Of a stretch of 64,000 nt of DNA, positions 33,330-44,972 are shown piece after piece (within the stretch, counting starts at the first letter, position 1; each line of letters begins with the position of its first letter). Made by a program: the position numbers and the translations under genes. The stretch lies in NCBI GenBank assembly GCA_009746045.1, contig RPFO01000165.1, positions 5,059,085 through 5,123,084 of the forward strand, given 5' to 3'. This DNA comes from Mesostigma viride (taxonomy: Eukaryota > Streptophyta > Mesostigmatophyceae > Mesostigmatales > Mesostigmataceae). A model generated the notes under the pieces. The model ran no database searches. It was given only the letters and a program-made list of their open reading frames with translations, and was not told the origin of the DNA.

Positions 33330-34718
33330 TTTTAAATCTACACTACTGATATATTCCCTAGACTCAGGGGTTGCTGGGGTAGCAGGGGGCGCCTGCCAGG
33401 GCTTGTGGTCAACGTGGATGACCGCCCCCCTCCAGTATACCGGTTTCCCCCTTGCGCTCTGCCAGAGCTGAAGGTAGGTCGGCCGTAGCTCGCGTCGCCG
33501 TTGTTGCTGGGCCAGGGTGAAGTCGTCGTCCAGCGTGTAGCGAGTCCTCGAGAGCTTCTTGCGGCAAAACGACAGCTTATCCGCCATGTACTTAAAGGCC
33601 GGTGAGGAGCAGGGGAGCCGGGCCAGCCTTACCCCGCGCACGGGGATCGCCGGGCCAGCCTAACCGCGCGCACGGGGATCGAAGGCGGACAGCCGACATC
33701 CGCAGTTCACCAGTGAGTTGCATGGGGGCAAGAATGTCGCGCCTAAATGCCGTGAGAAGAGTCTCCAAGGTCTCATCTGCCGGCTGGTCGAAGTGCTTGA
33801 CGATGACATTGTGGCTGCGCTGGGTGATGTCGGCCTCCTCACGGAGGTCGAGTGCTTGTTGCTTGAGCTGTGCCGCAATGGTGGAGGTGGTGGAGGTGGT
33901 GTGGTGTCCGCCCAGGTCTGGGAAGGAAGGAGCATCGCTGGCCGGGCCAGCAGATGCCGGCTGGGCAGCGATGTCCTTCACCGCTTGAGGGGTGAGGCCT
34001 GCGGTGTGTTGCAGGCACTCGATGGCGATGGCGTTGTCCTTGAGGCGCTGGTCGATGTCGAGAAGCTGGGGTGTGATGTCGGCGGTGGAGGTGGGCGGCA
34101 GTGGAGATGGAGGCGAGGAGGGCGGAGGTGGAGGCGACGGTGGTGGAAATGTGAGGGAGCTCAGTAGCCAGCGTGCCTCCCATTGCTGCCACATCTGCAG
34201 CAAGGGGGGTCACGTGCTGCTGGAGGGCTTCCGTAAGGATGGAACAGAGTGGGGGGGGAGATGGATGGAGCCCAGATTTTGCCGTCAGAGCGCATGAGAA
34301 GGGAGCAGAGGATGAGGTGCTGAAGGGTGGGGCGCGGTTGGGGGTCGGTGGTTCGTCACAAAGGCAAGGGTACACCATGTGCCGTCTGGGAAGATCAGTG
34401 AGGCTGTCGATGCTGTGGAGATGGAGGGCCAGCTCGTAAAGCGAGGCGTAGTCCCCGTAGTAGACGGAAGAGGCAGTGCATGGCAGTTGCCGGGGACATG
34501 TTGGTCAAGTCGTGATCGTCGACCTTGAAAGGTTGGGGCCGGAAGCGCGGTTCTGTCCGTGGGCGCGATTCTTCTGGGCGGCTGCGTTTGGGATCAGGCG
34601 ATGCTGAGGGCAAGGCCGCAGGAGCCGAGTGCACTACTAATGCTTGCGAAGTGTCACCGCTGCCTGGTAGGCCGGGCGGAACTACGGCCGGAGCTGCAGG
34701 CGAATTTTCTTGGCTCAT
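33330..34718 (-). pseudogene. LINE-B ORF1, copy 2, frameshifted
   Basis: The minus strand starts MSQENSPAAPAVVPPGLPGS at 34718 and ends with the block FTLAQQQRRRELRPTYLQLW, KPVYWRGAVIHVDHKPW near 33400. The middle (MKDIAAQPA-like, then ITQRSHNVIVKHFD) is in shifted frames. It is homologous throughout to 36309-37690. The product would be an RNA-binding gag-like protein with a central coiled coil. At least two frameshifts make it non-functional. Confidence 0.8.
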
Positions 34719-34799
34719 CGCAGCCGCCAGGCTGTGTTGCGTAATTAATTAATTAATTAATTAGGAACATAACTCCGTTGGGAGTATATGTAGCACATA

Positions 34800-35935
34800 G
34801 CCCAGAAGAGGGGCATATTAATTAATTAATTAATTAATTAGACTCGTGCTCCCGTTGGGGAGTCACGGAGCATTAACCCCGATGGATGGATGGATGGATG
34901 GGTGCAAACAGTCCTACCGGTCTAATCTATCTACATCGGCTACATACTACATCTATCTAACAGCATTCTAACTACAACATCTATCTAGACAGCCGCACGC
35001 TGCCCTAGCCGGGAGCTGTCTGGCGTGCCTCCCACGGGATTGCACACGCGGGCGCTTCCCCACTGGGGGGGGCTCGTTGTCCTCTATGACCTGGGCCCAC
35101 TTGGGCCTTGTCCATCATCTTCTTCCAAATCACAGAGAGGCCTAGGCCCCCCATGTCCTCTACTAGCTGTTCTTTGAAGGTGCGGGCCTTGCGGCGTCTA
35201 ACATCACTGGGCCCGGCCCACGTCAGGAGGTGCCGGCCAGGCTGGGCTGGTCGCAGTCCTGCGGCCTGCGGGGGGGCCACGTGAGGTGTCTACCTGGTTG
35301 GTGCGAGCTAGGTGCCCTACTAGCTGCAGGCGTCGCTGGTGATATAGGGCATGATCAGAATATAGGGCATGCCCTGGTACAGGTCCTCATTGCGGACATG
35401 AGCAGCATATCCTACTCTGAAAATGGAACGCATCATCATTGCTGGTGACCGCGCCGTCCAGCTTGCGGGCCAGGTTGGCGTTGAGGGTCCACGTCTCGGC
35501 CCCATACGTGAGAACAGGAAGGACGAGGACCTTGAACAGGTCCTGTTTCTCGATCTTGCCCAGGGGCTTGCGCCACAGGGCCCGGTACTGGCGTAAAGCG
35601 TGCCAGGCGAGGGAGATGCGATGGTCCACAGCAACCTCGCAGCTGGGGAGCAGGCTGCCCAGCAGCTTAACGCGGTCCCGATACAGGACTCGAGAGCCGT
35701 CTAGGAGATAGAGGGGCGGCGGTGAGTTGGTGAGCCCAACCGCCAGGGCCTCTGTCTTCTTGCTGACGTCAAGCCCCACTGCACGGGCCTCGAGAGCCAG
35801 GCAGTCAAGCCATGTCTGCACGTGCTCAGCTAGTGTCCTCGAAGAGGGTGGTGTCGTCTGCGTAGATGATGTCTGCCAGCCGAATCTCCGTGTCTGCACC
35901 GCCATGCCAGAATTTGTTAGCAACCTGCACTAGCT
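34800..35935 (-). pseudogene. LINE-B ORF2 C-terminal half with 3'UTR and TTAA tail
   Basis: Starting near 35870 the minus strand reads QTWLDCLALEARAVGLDVSK and KTEALAVGLTNSPP, then VLPVLTYGAETWTLNANLAR, and in another frame PAQPGRHLLTWAGPSDVRRR and GLSVIWKKMMDKAQ to about 35010. The 3'UTR contains CTCCCCAACGGGAGCACGAG-type sequence (complement) and ends in (TTAA)n at about 34815-34838. It is truncated before the YADD motif and frameshifted. Confidence 0.85.
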
Positions 35936-36308
35936 CCTGGTTCCCTGCCCACGAGGGGCATATGGCCTATAATACATTCTAAGCTACTTCCTGCAAGGGT
36001 GGGAATGTAAACGACACTTGCTCTAGGTGCCCCAGGGCACCTGCAGCCCCATGATCTATCAAGCTATGCCCAGCTAAGGGGGAGCATGTCATGGGGGGGA
36101 AGATCAGCATAGCTATACAAAAGCTAGAGCGTGGCATCTCAGCAGAGAGCAGCTCTCTGCATGGGCACAGCATATAAACTAAATAAAGCTAGGCATCAGT
36201 CATCTGGAGGGTGGCACATCATAGGCACACATGTACATGACTAAAAATGCTAGGCCTCAGCTGGTATAGCGCATGTAGTAGGCAGGCATGTACAAGGCCA
36301 CGGTCTAA

Positions 36309-37690
36309 CTATTCTACACTACTGCTGCTGTATTCCCCTAAGCTGGGGCGTCTGGATCGAGTCGCTGGGGCCGCGGTGGTCGCGGGGGTCGCGTGCCAGG
36401 GCTTGTGGCCGACGTAGATGGCCGCCCCCTTCCAGTACACCGGCTGGCCCGCCTTGGTCTGCTGGAGCTGGAGGTAGGTCGGCCATAGCTCCCGTCGCCG
36501 TTGTTGCTGCGCCAGGGTCAAGTCGTCGTCCACGGTGAAGGGAGTGTTCTCGAGCCGCTTGCGGCGTCTGAGAAACGAAATCTTGTCCGATGGGATGAGA
36601 AGAAGCGGGAGCGCCCCTGCCTTACCCCGCGCGCGGGGAAGGCGATGGGCGGCCAGCTTTATCTCACCAAGAAGGCCCATGCGTGCAAGGATTTTGCTCT
36701 CAAACGCACGTGCAAGCTTCTCGGAATTCTCACCTTCCTCCATGTCGAAGTTCTTGACGATGACGTTGAGGCTGCGCTTGGCGAGCTCGGCCTCCTTGCG
36801 GAGGTCGAGCTTCTGTTGCTCGAGCTGTGCTACGACGGCGGAGGTGGTGGAGGTGGCGTGCTGCTTAAGCATGTCCGCCCAGGTCGGGATGGGAGGAGCA
36901 TCGCCAGCCAGGCCAGCTGGGGCTGGCTTGGCGGCAATGTCCTTCACCGCCTGGGCGGTGAGGCCTGCGGTGTTTTGCAGGACCTCGATGGCGATGGCAT
37001 TGTCCTTAAGACGCTGGTCGATGTCGCGGAGCTGGGCGGTGATGGAGTCGGTGGAGGCGGAGGGGGGGGGGGGGCCGGGGTGGAGGCGAGGAGGGTGGCA
37101 GTGGCGGTGGGGATGGTGGGGAGCTCAGCAGCCAGCGAGCGACCCACAGCTGCCACATCTGCAGCGAGGGGCGTCACGTGCTGTGAGATGGCTGCGTGGA
37201 GGTGGTGGAGGAGGGTGGATTCGGTCAAGGGGATGGGTTGCCAGAGTTCCGCGGAAGCACGCTGAAGGATGGAAAAGAGGGCGGCAAGCTGAAGGCGCGG
37301 TCGCGTCCAGCCAGCAGACAGGTCAGGTGCGCGGGGCTGAAACTGGCCGTCATTCTGGCTGCGGAAGCATTTGTGGCGTTGGAGGCGTTGGCACAGGTCA
37401 AGAAGGGAGGCATACGACCCGAAAGACAGGAGCTCCAGTATATCCGGATGTGTGGCCTGTCGAAATAGCCGGGTCTGTTGACGTCGAAGGTGGAAAATAA
37501 CTCGTCAACATCAAAGTCGTACTCAGACCAGCTAGGTTCGGTTGGGCGGCTGCGTTTGGGCTCAGGCGAGGCTGAAGGCGAGGCATGAAGCTCGGGAGGG
37601 TGCGGGGCGACCACCAGTGCCCGACTAGTGTCACCGCTGCCTGCTGGACCTGAGGGCAAAGCTGCATCTGGAGCTGCAGACGTATTTTCA
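36309..37690 (-). pseudogene. LINE-B ORF1, copy 1, frameshifted
   Basis: The N-terminal part near 37659 reads MPSGPAGSGDTSRALVV and SPEPKRSRPTEPSW. The C-terminal part (36947-36309) reads MKDIAAKPAPAGLAGDAPPI, LDLRKEAELAKRSLNVIVKN, LTLAQQQRRRELWPTYLQLQ and QPVYWKGAAIYVGHKPWHA. These blocks are in different frames. It lies directly downstream of two 5' monomers (37716-38070), so this is the genuine 5' end of a LINE-B; together with 34800-35935 it could be one internally deleted copy. Confidence 0.8.
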
Positions 37691-37715
37691 TTGCCTAGCG
37701 CAGCCGCCAGGCTAC

Positions 37716-38070
37716 GTTGCGTCGAGGAGCGTTTGTGTATATATTGCGTAATAGCTTCGGAAAATTATATCAGCATGTGCGTCTTAGAAAGACAAAGCGA
37801 TTGTGATATTCACAGCTGAATTCGGTGCTCAAATTAACGTGAAAGTTATGAGCTCCGCCGTCAGCCATGGCTACCTCGTGGCTCGTGGCTTCTGTGTTGC
37901 GTAGTCGAGCGTTTCCTCGCCATAATATTGCATTTTAGTTTCGGAAAAATATATCAGCGTGTGCTTCTTAGAAAGACGAAGCGATAGTGATATTCACAGC
38001 CGAATTTGGTGCCCAAACGTGAAAGTTATGAGCTCCGCCGTCAGCCATGGCTACCTCGTGGCTCGTGGCA
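37716..38070 (-). promoter_or_regulatory. Two 180-bp tandem 5'UTR monomers of LINE-B
   Basis: The block AGCTCCGCCGTCAGCCATGG + CTACCTCGTGGCTCGTGGC recurs at 37852 and 38032. Each unit also holds CGGAAAATTATATCAG (or CGGAAAAATATATCAG), a CGTCTT-AGA-AAGAC inverted repeat and GTGAAAGTTATGAGC. These three words are shared with the unrelated-looking 168-bp LINE-A monomers at 13371-13875. Confidence 0.75.
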
Positions 38071-38221
38071 CGTGGCTCACAGAAGGGGCATATGGGCTTT
38101 TAATACACAGTCTGGGCTAGCTCTCCATGCTGTAGGAAACTCTGGACGCTGAGTGTGATCCGAAATTTGCATCACTTCTCAGTTTCACACGTGGCTTGGA
38201 AACAGTCGTGTGCTCAGGTCA

Positions 38222-38720
38222 ACTAGTGTTGCTGGAGATCAATTAATTAAACACGTGCTCCCATTGGGGAGTTACGGAGTATTAACCCCAATGGACGGAT
38301 AGATGGACAAACAATCCTACTGGTCTATTGTATCTATCTAATGCCCAATTAATTAATTAATTAATTAATTTAATTAATTAATAGACACGTGACTGCGTCA
38401 CGTGAGCATAAGCCGTCCTCAGTGGGAGGGGAACATGGGATGGAATGGGTGTAAGCTATCTAGGTCCTAGTTGCAGGGGTGCCCAATTAACTAGTAACAA
38501 TCCTAGGGACATGCCACGTAGCAGGTAGTGCCTAGTTCTAGCGGTCACGTCGGGCGTTCTTCCATGCACGGTGGGTGACGCGCCACTTCCCCACTGGGGG
38601 GGATCGTTGTTCTCTACCACCTGGGCCGGGCAAATGGCCTTGTTCTGCATCTTTATCCATATCACGGAGAGGCCTGAGCCCCTCATGTCCTCTTCTAGCT
38701 GCTGAGTCCGCGCTGGAGAT
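38222..38720 (-). mobile_element. Stacked LINE 3' ends
   Basis: 38222-38310 repeats the LINE-B 3'UTR (GTGCTCCCATTGGGGAGTTA then ATTAACCCC) preceded by AATTAATTAA. 38345-38380 is a TTAA tail, followed by the LINE-A-type 3' end (CACGTGACTGCGTCACGTGA) and, up to 38700, an ORF2 C-terminal remnant reading GSGLSVIWIKMQNKA on the minus strand. These are two nested, strongly 5'-truncated minus-strand insertions. Confidence 0.75.
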
Positions 38721-39132
38721 TATACGATGCACGCAAACGCGACTAGAGGGGGAGGGCTCCCTCGCACCAGCTCTCTCACTGCTGCATTTGAATGGGAACT
38801 TGGCCACAGAGGAGACGCTCTGCATCATGGTGCAGGCCCAACTGCGGGTGCAATACAGCAAGAAGTAGGCTGACACAAGACAGATGCTAGGCTCGTTTAG
38901 AACTTTGACAGTGGCCCCAGCAGCCCCAACCTGTCCCCTAATCTGCGACCCCAACGGGCCTGCGTGACTGATTAAGTAATGAATTATTAGTCTGACCCCA
39001 GCAAGCCCAACCCGTCCCAAACGAAAAATTATCTAGACAGTGCACTAATCCAGACTGCATCACCAATGAAAACCCGCTAATAAACTTCAGGGCGTGCTGC
39101 ATGCCAGGGCTGAATGTCTGCTAGCGTATCCA
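38721..39132. other. Intergenic, 3' flank of the GT92 gene
   Basis: No gene is seen. CCAGCAAGCCCAACCCGTCC-like text at 38997 resembles CCAGCAGCCCCAACCTGTCC at 38916, a weak local duplication. Confidence 0.4.
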
Positions 39133-41298
39133 TCACGCCTGGCTGTCACCCAAACGTCCATCATATCCCTGATCCAACTCTCGTAGGGCCGCAGCCACCT
39201 GCTCCTGAATCCAGCCCTCCCGAAGTACCGCGATGTTATGCCGCACAGTATAGTTGCTTCTCGCGACGCCCTCAAAGCCCTCGACATCATAGTCACGATA
39301 CGGGCGCCGCTGAAAGTGGGCGATAATCACATCCGAGCGCGCCACCTGTCGCGTGACCGGCACGCGATTATCCACCGTCGCAAAGGCGCGGTGCGAGGAC
39401 GCGTACAGCACACGGTCCGTGCGGTGGATGCACTTGCCGAACCGGTCATTCCCCGGCTTCTGGCACCCTGCACGGTCAAAAGGGAGCATGCCCGCACGAA
39501 TCGTGTCGCCATCGCACGTCGAGAACAAGGACATGGGGAGCGCCAGGGTGTCGACACCTGGCGCGCCGTACTCATCCAGTAGACCACCCACGGATGCCAG
39601 CTTCGGGCCCACAGGGACCAAATACTCGTCCACGTCCCAGTGGCCCAGGTACTGCGTCTCGGACGCGAACCGGCGCAGTGCCCCGTTGAGCGCCGCCATC
39701 TGGCCCGTCCGCACCTGGTAGCCGGCGAGACAAGTGACGTGCGATGTGGCATCTGCGCAGACGCCATAGTCACGGACGCTATCTCCCAAGGGGAACCAGA
39801 TATACGTCACGAGCCCGCTGTCGATGTACCTCCTGAGCACGCGCTCCAGCTGGCCCCCCGGCGCCTCGTCGTTGTCATAAATATAGAAATGCTCGATGCC
39901 GATGGAACGGTGCCACAGGATCCAGGTTAGCACCGCCGCGGGAGACACCACCACGTCTTTCGTGCCAGACGCGGGCGACGGCAGCTCATACACCCCAGGG
40001 ACGCGGTACCAGCGGTAGGCCATCTTCAATCGCGTCATGAGCGAGACTCGGTACCTCTTCTTCTCAGGCATTTCATCGCCAGGCCTTCCCAGGTGGTTGA
40101 TGGGAACTTGATGACCGACCGGTTGTGCGGTCAAGGGCTCTGTCACCACACCGTCTCGAATTCTCTCCCGATGGCTTCCCTCCGAAGAGTTTATCTCTGA
40201 CGAGATCCTCTCGGAAGGGTCCCTCTCTGGAAAGTTCTTCTCCGAGAAATACCTCTCCAAAGCGTTAGCCTCCAAAGGACGTTCCTCCGCTTCGCCTCCC
40301 TCTGGAGAGTGAGCCCTCTGGCCATTCCCTCTGTCCAAGAGGGTGGATTGGGACCGGCCGGAAGCGGGCAGCGACCGGGCATGGCTGGGCCACGCGCCAC
40401 CACAAACGGGGATGTCGCGCAGGGAGTTCCAGGGGTTCCCCATGACGGGGCGGGTCCCTAGAGGCCCCTCCAGGTGCGTCATCGCGTGCAGGGACACAGT
40501 GAGCGACGTGGCGCCGCGCGGCGGCTCCACGAGCGCCCGGTAGTGGACGGGGATGTCGCAGCGAAGCATCATCACGAGGTTGGTGTAGTGCGCGTCGCCA
40601 GCCAGCTTGCGATGGACGACATCGGTGACGGTGATTCCGCCGTCTGGGAACACGCACAGGAAGCGGTGGTGCCTCGGCGGGTGGTCGTCAGAATAAAACA
40701 ACTCGGGAGGTTGGTCCTCTGGAGGAGAAGAGCTCTTAGAAGCGCAAGAAGACGGGTCGTCGGAAGGAAAACCCTTGGAAGCAAGACCCTGGGAAGAGAC
40801 ATTTTTGGAAGCAAAACCATCGGGAGAGGAAGCCTTTGGAGGCGAGTCCTCCGTAAACAAGCCCCCGGGAGGTGCGTTCCCGTCTCTTCGAGGAGTCGAG
40901 TCCTGGGAATGGAACTCGTGTGCCCCTCGCCACTCGCTCGCCGTGACGCCCTTGTTCACGCCCACAAAGTACACCGAGTGGCCCGCCGCGAAGACGTCCG
41001 CCAGAAAGGGCAGCCCGCTGCCGTGGTGAGGGTCAGGAAACGGTCCTATCGTGGAGGAGCAGGTATGGAGCACGCAGGTACCCTGCAGGTGCGGCTGGGC
41101 TCCGAAACCTGACGCTGATGGGGCTGCGGCAATCGAGCATGAGCTGTCGAGCTGAGTGGCATCGGCAGCGGCTTTGCCCGTGAGGAAGGATAACGCCGCC
41201 AGGAAAAACGCTGCTGCCAGGGGAAACCCGGCCGCCCCGGACGTGGTCGAACTTGCTGATCCAAGCATGCATACACCACGGCGGCCCGCGCACTGCAT
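39133..41298 (-). CDS. GT92-family (DUF23) glycosyltransferase, secretory pathway
   Basis: An uninterrupted 721-residue frame from ATG 41298. A hydrophobic segment at residues about 24-45 (GFPLAAAFFLAALSFLTG) predicts a signal peptide or type II anchor, so the catalytic part should face the Golgi lumen. The C-terminal 300 residues carry GT92 hallmarks: WILWHRSIGIEHFYIYDNDE (about 455-474), a GYQVRTGQMAALNGAL block and the metal/nucleotide-sugar motif GHWDVDEYLVPVG (about 549-561), then SDVIIAHFQRRPY. GT92 members transfer galactose or related sugars to glycans. Between anchor and catalytic domain lie two low-complexity segments (about residues 130-215 and 325-380) built of short degenerate Ser/Glu/Phe/Pro repeats, unlike compact family members. 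An N-terminal ERGIC/Golgi stalk role is possible. Confidence 0.8.
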   Translation of the reverse strand: MQCAGRRGVCMLGSASSTTSGAAGFPLAAAFFLAALSFLTGKAAADATQLDSSCSIAAAPSASGFGAQPHLQGTCVLHTCSSTIGPFPDPHHGSGLPFLADVFAAGHSVYFVGVNKGVTASEWRGAHEFHSQDSTPRRDGNAPPGGLFTEDSPPKASSPDGFASKNVSSQGLASKGFPSDDPSSCASKSSSPPEDQPPELFYSDDHPPRHHRFLCVFPDGGITVTDVVHRKLAGDAHYTNLVMMLRCDIPVHYRALVEPPRGATSLTVSLHAMTHLEGPLGTRPVMGNPWNSLRDIPVCGGAWPSHARSLPASGRSQSTLLDRGNGQRAHSPEGGEAEERPLEANALERYFSEKNFPERDPSERISSEINSSEGSHRERIRDGVVTEPLTAQPVGHQVPINHLGRPGDEMPEKKRYRVSLMTRLKMAYRWYRVPGVYELPSPASGTKDVVVSPAAVLTWILWHRSIGIEHFYIYDNDEAPGGQLERVLRRYIDSGLVTYIWFPLGDSVRDYGVCADATSHVTCLAGYQVRTGQMAALNGALRRFASETQYLGHWDVDEYLVPVGPKLASVGGLLDEYGAPGVDTLALPMSLFSTCDGDTIRAGMLPFDRAGCQKPGNDRFGKCIHRTDRVLYASSHRAFATVDNRVPVTRQVARSDVIIAHFQRRPYRDYDVEGFEGVARSNYTVRHNIAVLREGWIQEQVAAALRELDQGYDGRLGDSQA

Positions 41299-41299
41299 C

Positions 41300-42402
41300 A
41301 GGGAAGTCGTATGTGCCTTGGTTACCAGCTTGGCCCCATTTTCCTAACCATCGAATCTGCACTAGGATCCCGCTGGAAGGCGAACTTTCTAAGTCTTGTA
41401 GGTACTACAAGTCAGCTCTAACAGGCATTTCAGGGTCGGGCTTTGCCAGCCCGGAGTTTGCAAACCAGCCCGTTATTCGTGAGGTTGTATGTCGACATAA
41501 CGAAAATAAAGCGGGGCCACACCGATCAATCCTCGTAGCGGGGGAATCGACATCCGCGCTCCGAATGGGTCGCACGTCGGCGGCAGCGTAAACCTGCTGC
41601 CGGACACGGCTTAGACTGACGCCGTCTTCTTGCGCAAGGTCGTCGCACGGCCAATTCGCAAATAACATGACCATGGCCAGAGCATGCGCGCCTGCCGGCC
41701 GGCATTGTGCGTGTCCAAAACATGGCTAACTGCGCTGTTCAGGGATGCACAACATGAGTGGGAATCACAGCGCCGACAGGCTTTCAAATACCAGCAACTA
41801 GACATTTCTTGCTACAAAAAAGTAAACGAAGGAATATCCTAAACATCATGCGTTGTAAAAATGGTTGTGGTTGTGGACTTCGGTTGTTGATTCCCACGCA
41901 GCACGGCCGCAGATGTGCAGCAGAGAAGATGGTAGGATTTTAATTACGGTAATTACGGTAATGACGGTAATTACGGTAATTACGGTAATTACGGTAATTA
42001 CGGTCAGTGTGCCAAGTGTGCAAGTGGTACGGACAGTGTGCCAAGCAAATCTGGCCACATCTCGGTCGCCCCCCCCCCCAGGTTTCAGATCTTGAGTCCC
42101 TGGATTCAGGAATTTCAGGTTTAAGATCGCAGGGCTGGTTTGGGGCAAAAGATCTTAAAGTATCTGTGCGGCCACGGAGTCGGGCCATCCGGCCCTCGTG
42201 ACGACAAGTCGGCCCTAGTCATTTGCGGTCAGACAACCTGTAGGCACCTAGACTGTGTAGGTAGGTAATATGCAATTACATGTAGGTCACATTTAATTTG
42301 TTGCACATCGCAAGAATTCATGTGCACGTTCATTTTTCTGATATCGATGCATTCTTCTATGCTGCCGGAATAAGAAGCGGGATAAGCTCAACGGCTGTCA
42401 TC
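41300..42402. other. Intergenic region between divergent genes
   Basis: This is likely a shared upstream region of the GT92 gene (minus) and the EF-hand gene (plus). A 9-bp tandem array of GGTAATTAC lies at about 41941-42004. No other gene is seen. Confidence 0.5.
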
Positions 42403-44972
42403 ATGGCGCAACTTTCATCAAAACACATTTCCTTCCGGCAGATTCCGGACAGGGAGCTGGACAATGCCGACGAGGTGCAGCTCAAGTCCATTGCGCACTC
42501 ATTATTGGAGAGTAAGCTAGAGAAGATGATGTCAACTGCTGGCAGTGCGGAGCAGTTGAGCAAGACGAAAAAGCTGGCTGCGGAATGGATGAGGAAATGG
42601 GATTTGGACGGCGACGGCACTCTTTCAAGCCTAGAGCTGAAAGGCGCTGCGTTAGAGCACGTTCAACTCAGTAGGAATTACAAAGCAAGAGGCATGTGGA
42701 TGATAATCCTGGCAGTGCTCATTGTCTGCTGCTCTGGGGTCATTCTGGGCGTCAGTATCTGGGCAAATGCAATCTCGAAGGATTCCGAGGTGGAGGAGGG
42801 CGAGGACCTCGGCGGCTACACCATGCGGAAGAAGGACGGCAGCGCTGTGGTTAAAACTGCAACTGCATTGTACGGTGAGTCTCACGCCCATTTAACTCGT
42901 ACGTGACTCAAATCCCTAGGTGCATCGTCTCGTCCCCGTACATCATCACTCGTCTCATCACCGTGAACTCTTGCGCTGGCAGAACTTACGGCTAAGTTAT
43001 GGATGCATCTCCCGCGATGGATCGCCACAATGGGCGATCGATGCATAGATTGCTCATCGCTCTATCAATGAGACAACCAGCGCAGGCCAGAAATCTGGGG
43101 ATTCCGGACCATGGTAGCTAGAGCCTGCCTATCTTTTCCGCGTTGTCGAGTCGTTCAGGATGATGGAAATGAATGGAGTTGGAAAAGTGTATCGCTCTAT
43201 GCACATACTGCTTCAGGCAGTCATGAGTATAGATCTGGCAGCTGGCAGCCGGCGGCAGCTGCGGCCGCATACGGCATACCTGCTGTCTGTGAAGTCCTCT
43301 CAACTGCATGGACATGTGCCTGCGCTGCTGGTCCAGCCACGGGGCTGGCTTTATGCCCATGCTCACCAAAGCTCTCGTCCAATCATTGCAGTAGGGTGGT
43401 AATGCAGACCATGTGTGCCTTGCCAGATGGTTCAGGTGGTTCTTAAACGAGGAGCATTCTTGGTGCGGGTGTACCGGGAATAGTAGTCCGGTAGGCTTTT
43501 GGTATAAATGTAGGTGGGCAAGAGGTTTGGGTGGGTGGAATTCCAATGATCGATCTACCAGGAGAGTGACAAAGGATGAGAGACAGGTCATAAGGGAGAG
43601 GTGAGGGACAGGGGCAGCTGCTGATGGTGGCGCAGGCCCTGGTATGACTAGCGTGAATTGCTGTTAATCTAATTTGGCTTTGTGTGATCGAGTTTGCCAT
43701 TAAATTGTCTGCCGGTCAGGATAACCTTAGTAAGAAATGTTGCGATGAGATGAAGGCGTCTTAATGGCATGGTGGGCATCTTTCATTTCTCCGTGTGGGG
43801 GGAAGACATAAATGGACAGAAGGCCGGAAAGGTGGAACTGAACGGGCACGACGAGCCCATTCACAGACCCAGCGAGCCCAGAACATCAAGACCTCTGGCC
43901 TCATCTGCCGGTTGCCCGCACAGAGGTTTGGTTGTGCTTGGTGGGCCGCAAGGTCAGAAAGAGATGGCTCAAATCTGTGTTTTGTTGGTCGCTTATCATC
44001 GCTGCTTTTGTACGCGGTTTGGAAACTGCTGCCCACTAGACTACGTGCGGCACATCTCATGCCAATCGGGCCCTGCAATTGATCTGGCTGTACGGTTCCC
44101 TTGTTGCTTTTCTTGATCATCTCATTGGCTGCCGGAGGATTGTCCAGTGGCACTGAGACCTGAATGTTTACTAATACTCTGCCACGGGCGGCTGTCTCCT
44201 CGCAAATGGTATACAAGCATGTGACCATAACTTGCAACCCTCCTTGCCAACATGCACACCCGATACGTGCCAACCGGCGTGGCTACGCGCAGAGTTCGCT
44301 CTCGCCCGCATTGGCTACGTCCCCTTCGATGAGTTGTCGACGATTCAGAGCATCTCCTTCCTGTACCAGCGCTCGCTGCGCAAGATGAATGTGGAGAGCT
44401 TCAAGTGGTACGGTACCGAGAATGTCCGCTTCCGCAGCGCGCGGGGTGAGGAATTTGTGGTCACGCGGCCCACAAACGCATCCTTCTCCATGAGCTACAA
44501 GGGGCCAGGCCAAGCGGCGCCCGCAGTGATCGCTGCAGGCCCCGACCCCGAATTCATTTTTAAATTTCTCGTAGGCTCAACCATCGACACCATCGTGGCG
44601 CAAGGCTTGCCACTGACCACGGATAACGTGTTTGTGGTCGGCATGGGGACAGTGAGTGAGCTGCTGCGAGCTTCGCTGCCCGCCGAGTGCGTAGAGCCCT
44701 CGCTCGAGTTTATGGCTGGGAACTTGACGGCGCTGCAGGGTCCCTGCAGGATCCCGTTCCTCCTGGGTTTTGGCGCCACGGGGCTCGTGGAAGCGTCGGT
44801 GGGCCCGCAGGATTACTATGGCACGAAGATAACATCGGAAGAGAAAGTGGAGTTGTCGGATGGCATCTTCTCACAGGGGGGCATCTTTGATCCCGACCCT
44901 GTCCGCGTCATTACCACTACTCGTAAATTGATAGATTTCATGATCAAAGAGCATAATTCTGGCCTGCGTTAG
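42403..44972 (+). CDS. EF-hand protein with one transmembrane segment, two exons
   Basis: Exon 1 is 42403-42874 and exon 2 is 44293-44972. The donor GTGAGT and acceptor at 44291-44292 split a Glu codon (G|AG), giving 383 residues across a 1,418-bp intron. The N-terminal cytosol-facing part has a canonical 12-residue Ca2+ loop DLDGDGTLSSLE (residues about 68-79) within KWDLDGDGTLSSLELKG. A hydrophobic segment (MWMIILAVLIVCCSGVILGV, about 97-117) follows. Exon 2 starts EFALARIGYVPFDELSTI and encodes a mixed alpha/beta domain with VESFKWYGTENVRFRSA and GPCRIPFLLGFGATGLVEAS, ending NSGLR. I do not recognise that domain. A single EF-hand next to a membrane suggests a Ca2+-responsive membrane protein (inference). 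Confidence 0.8.
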
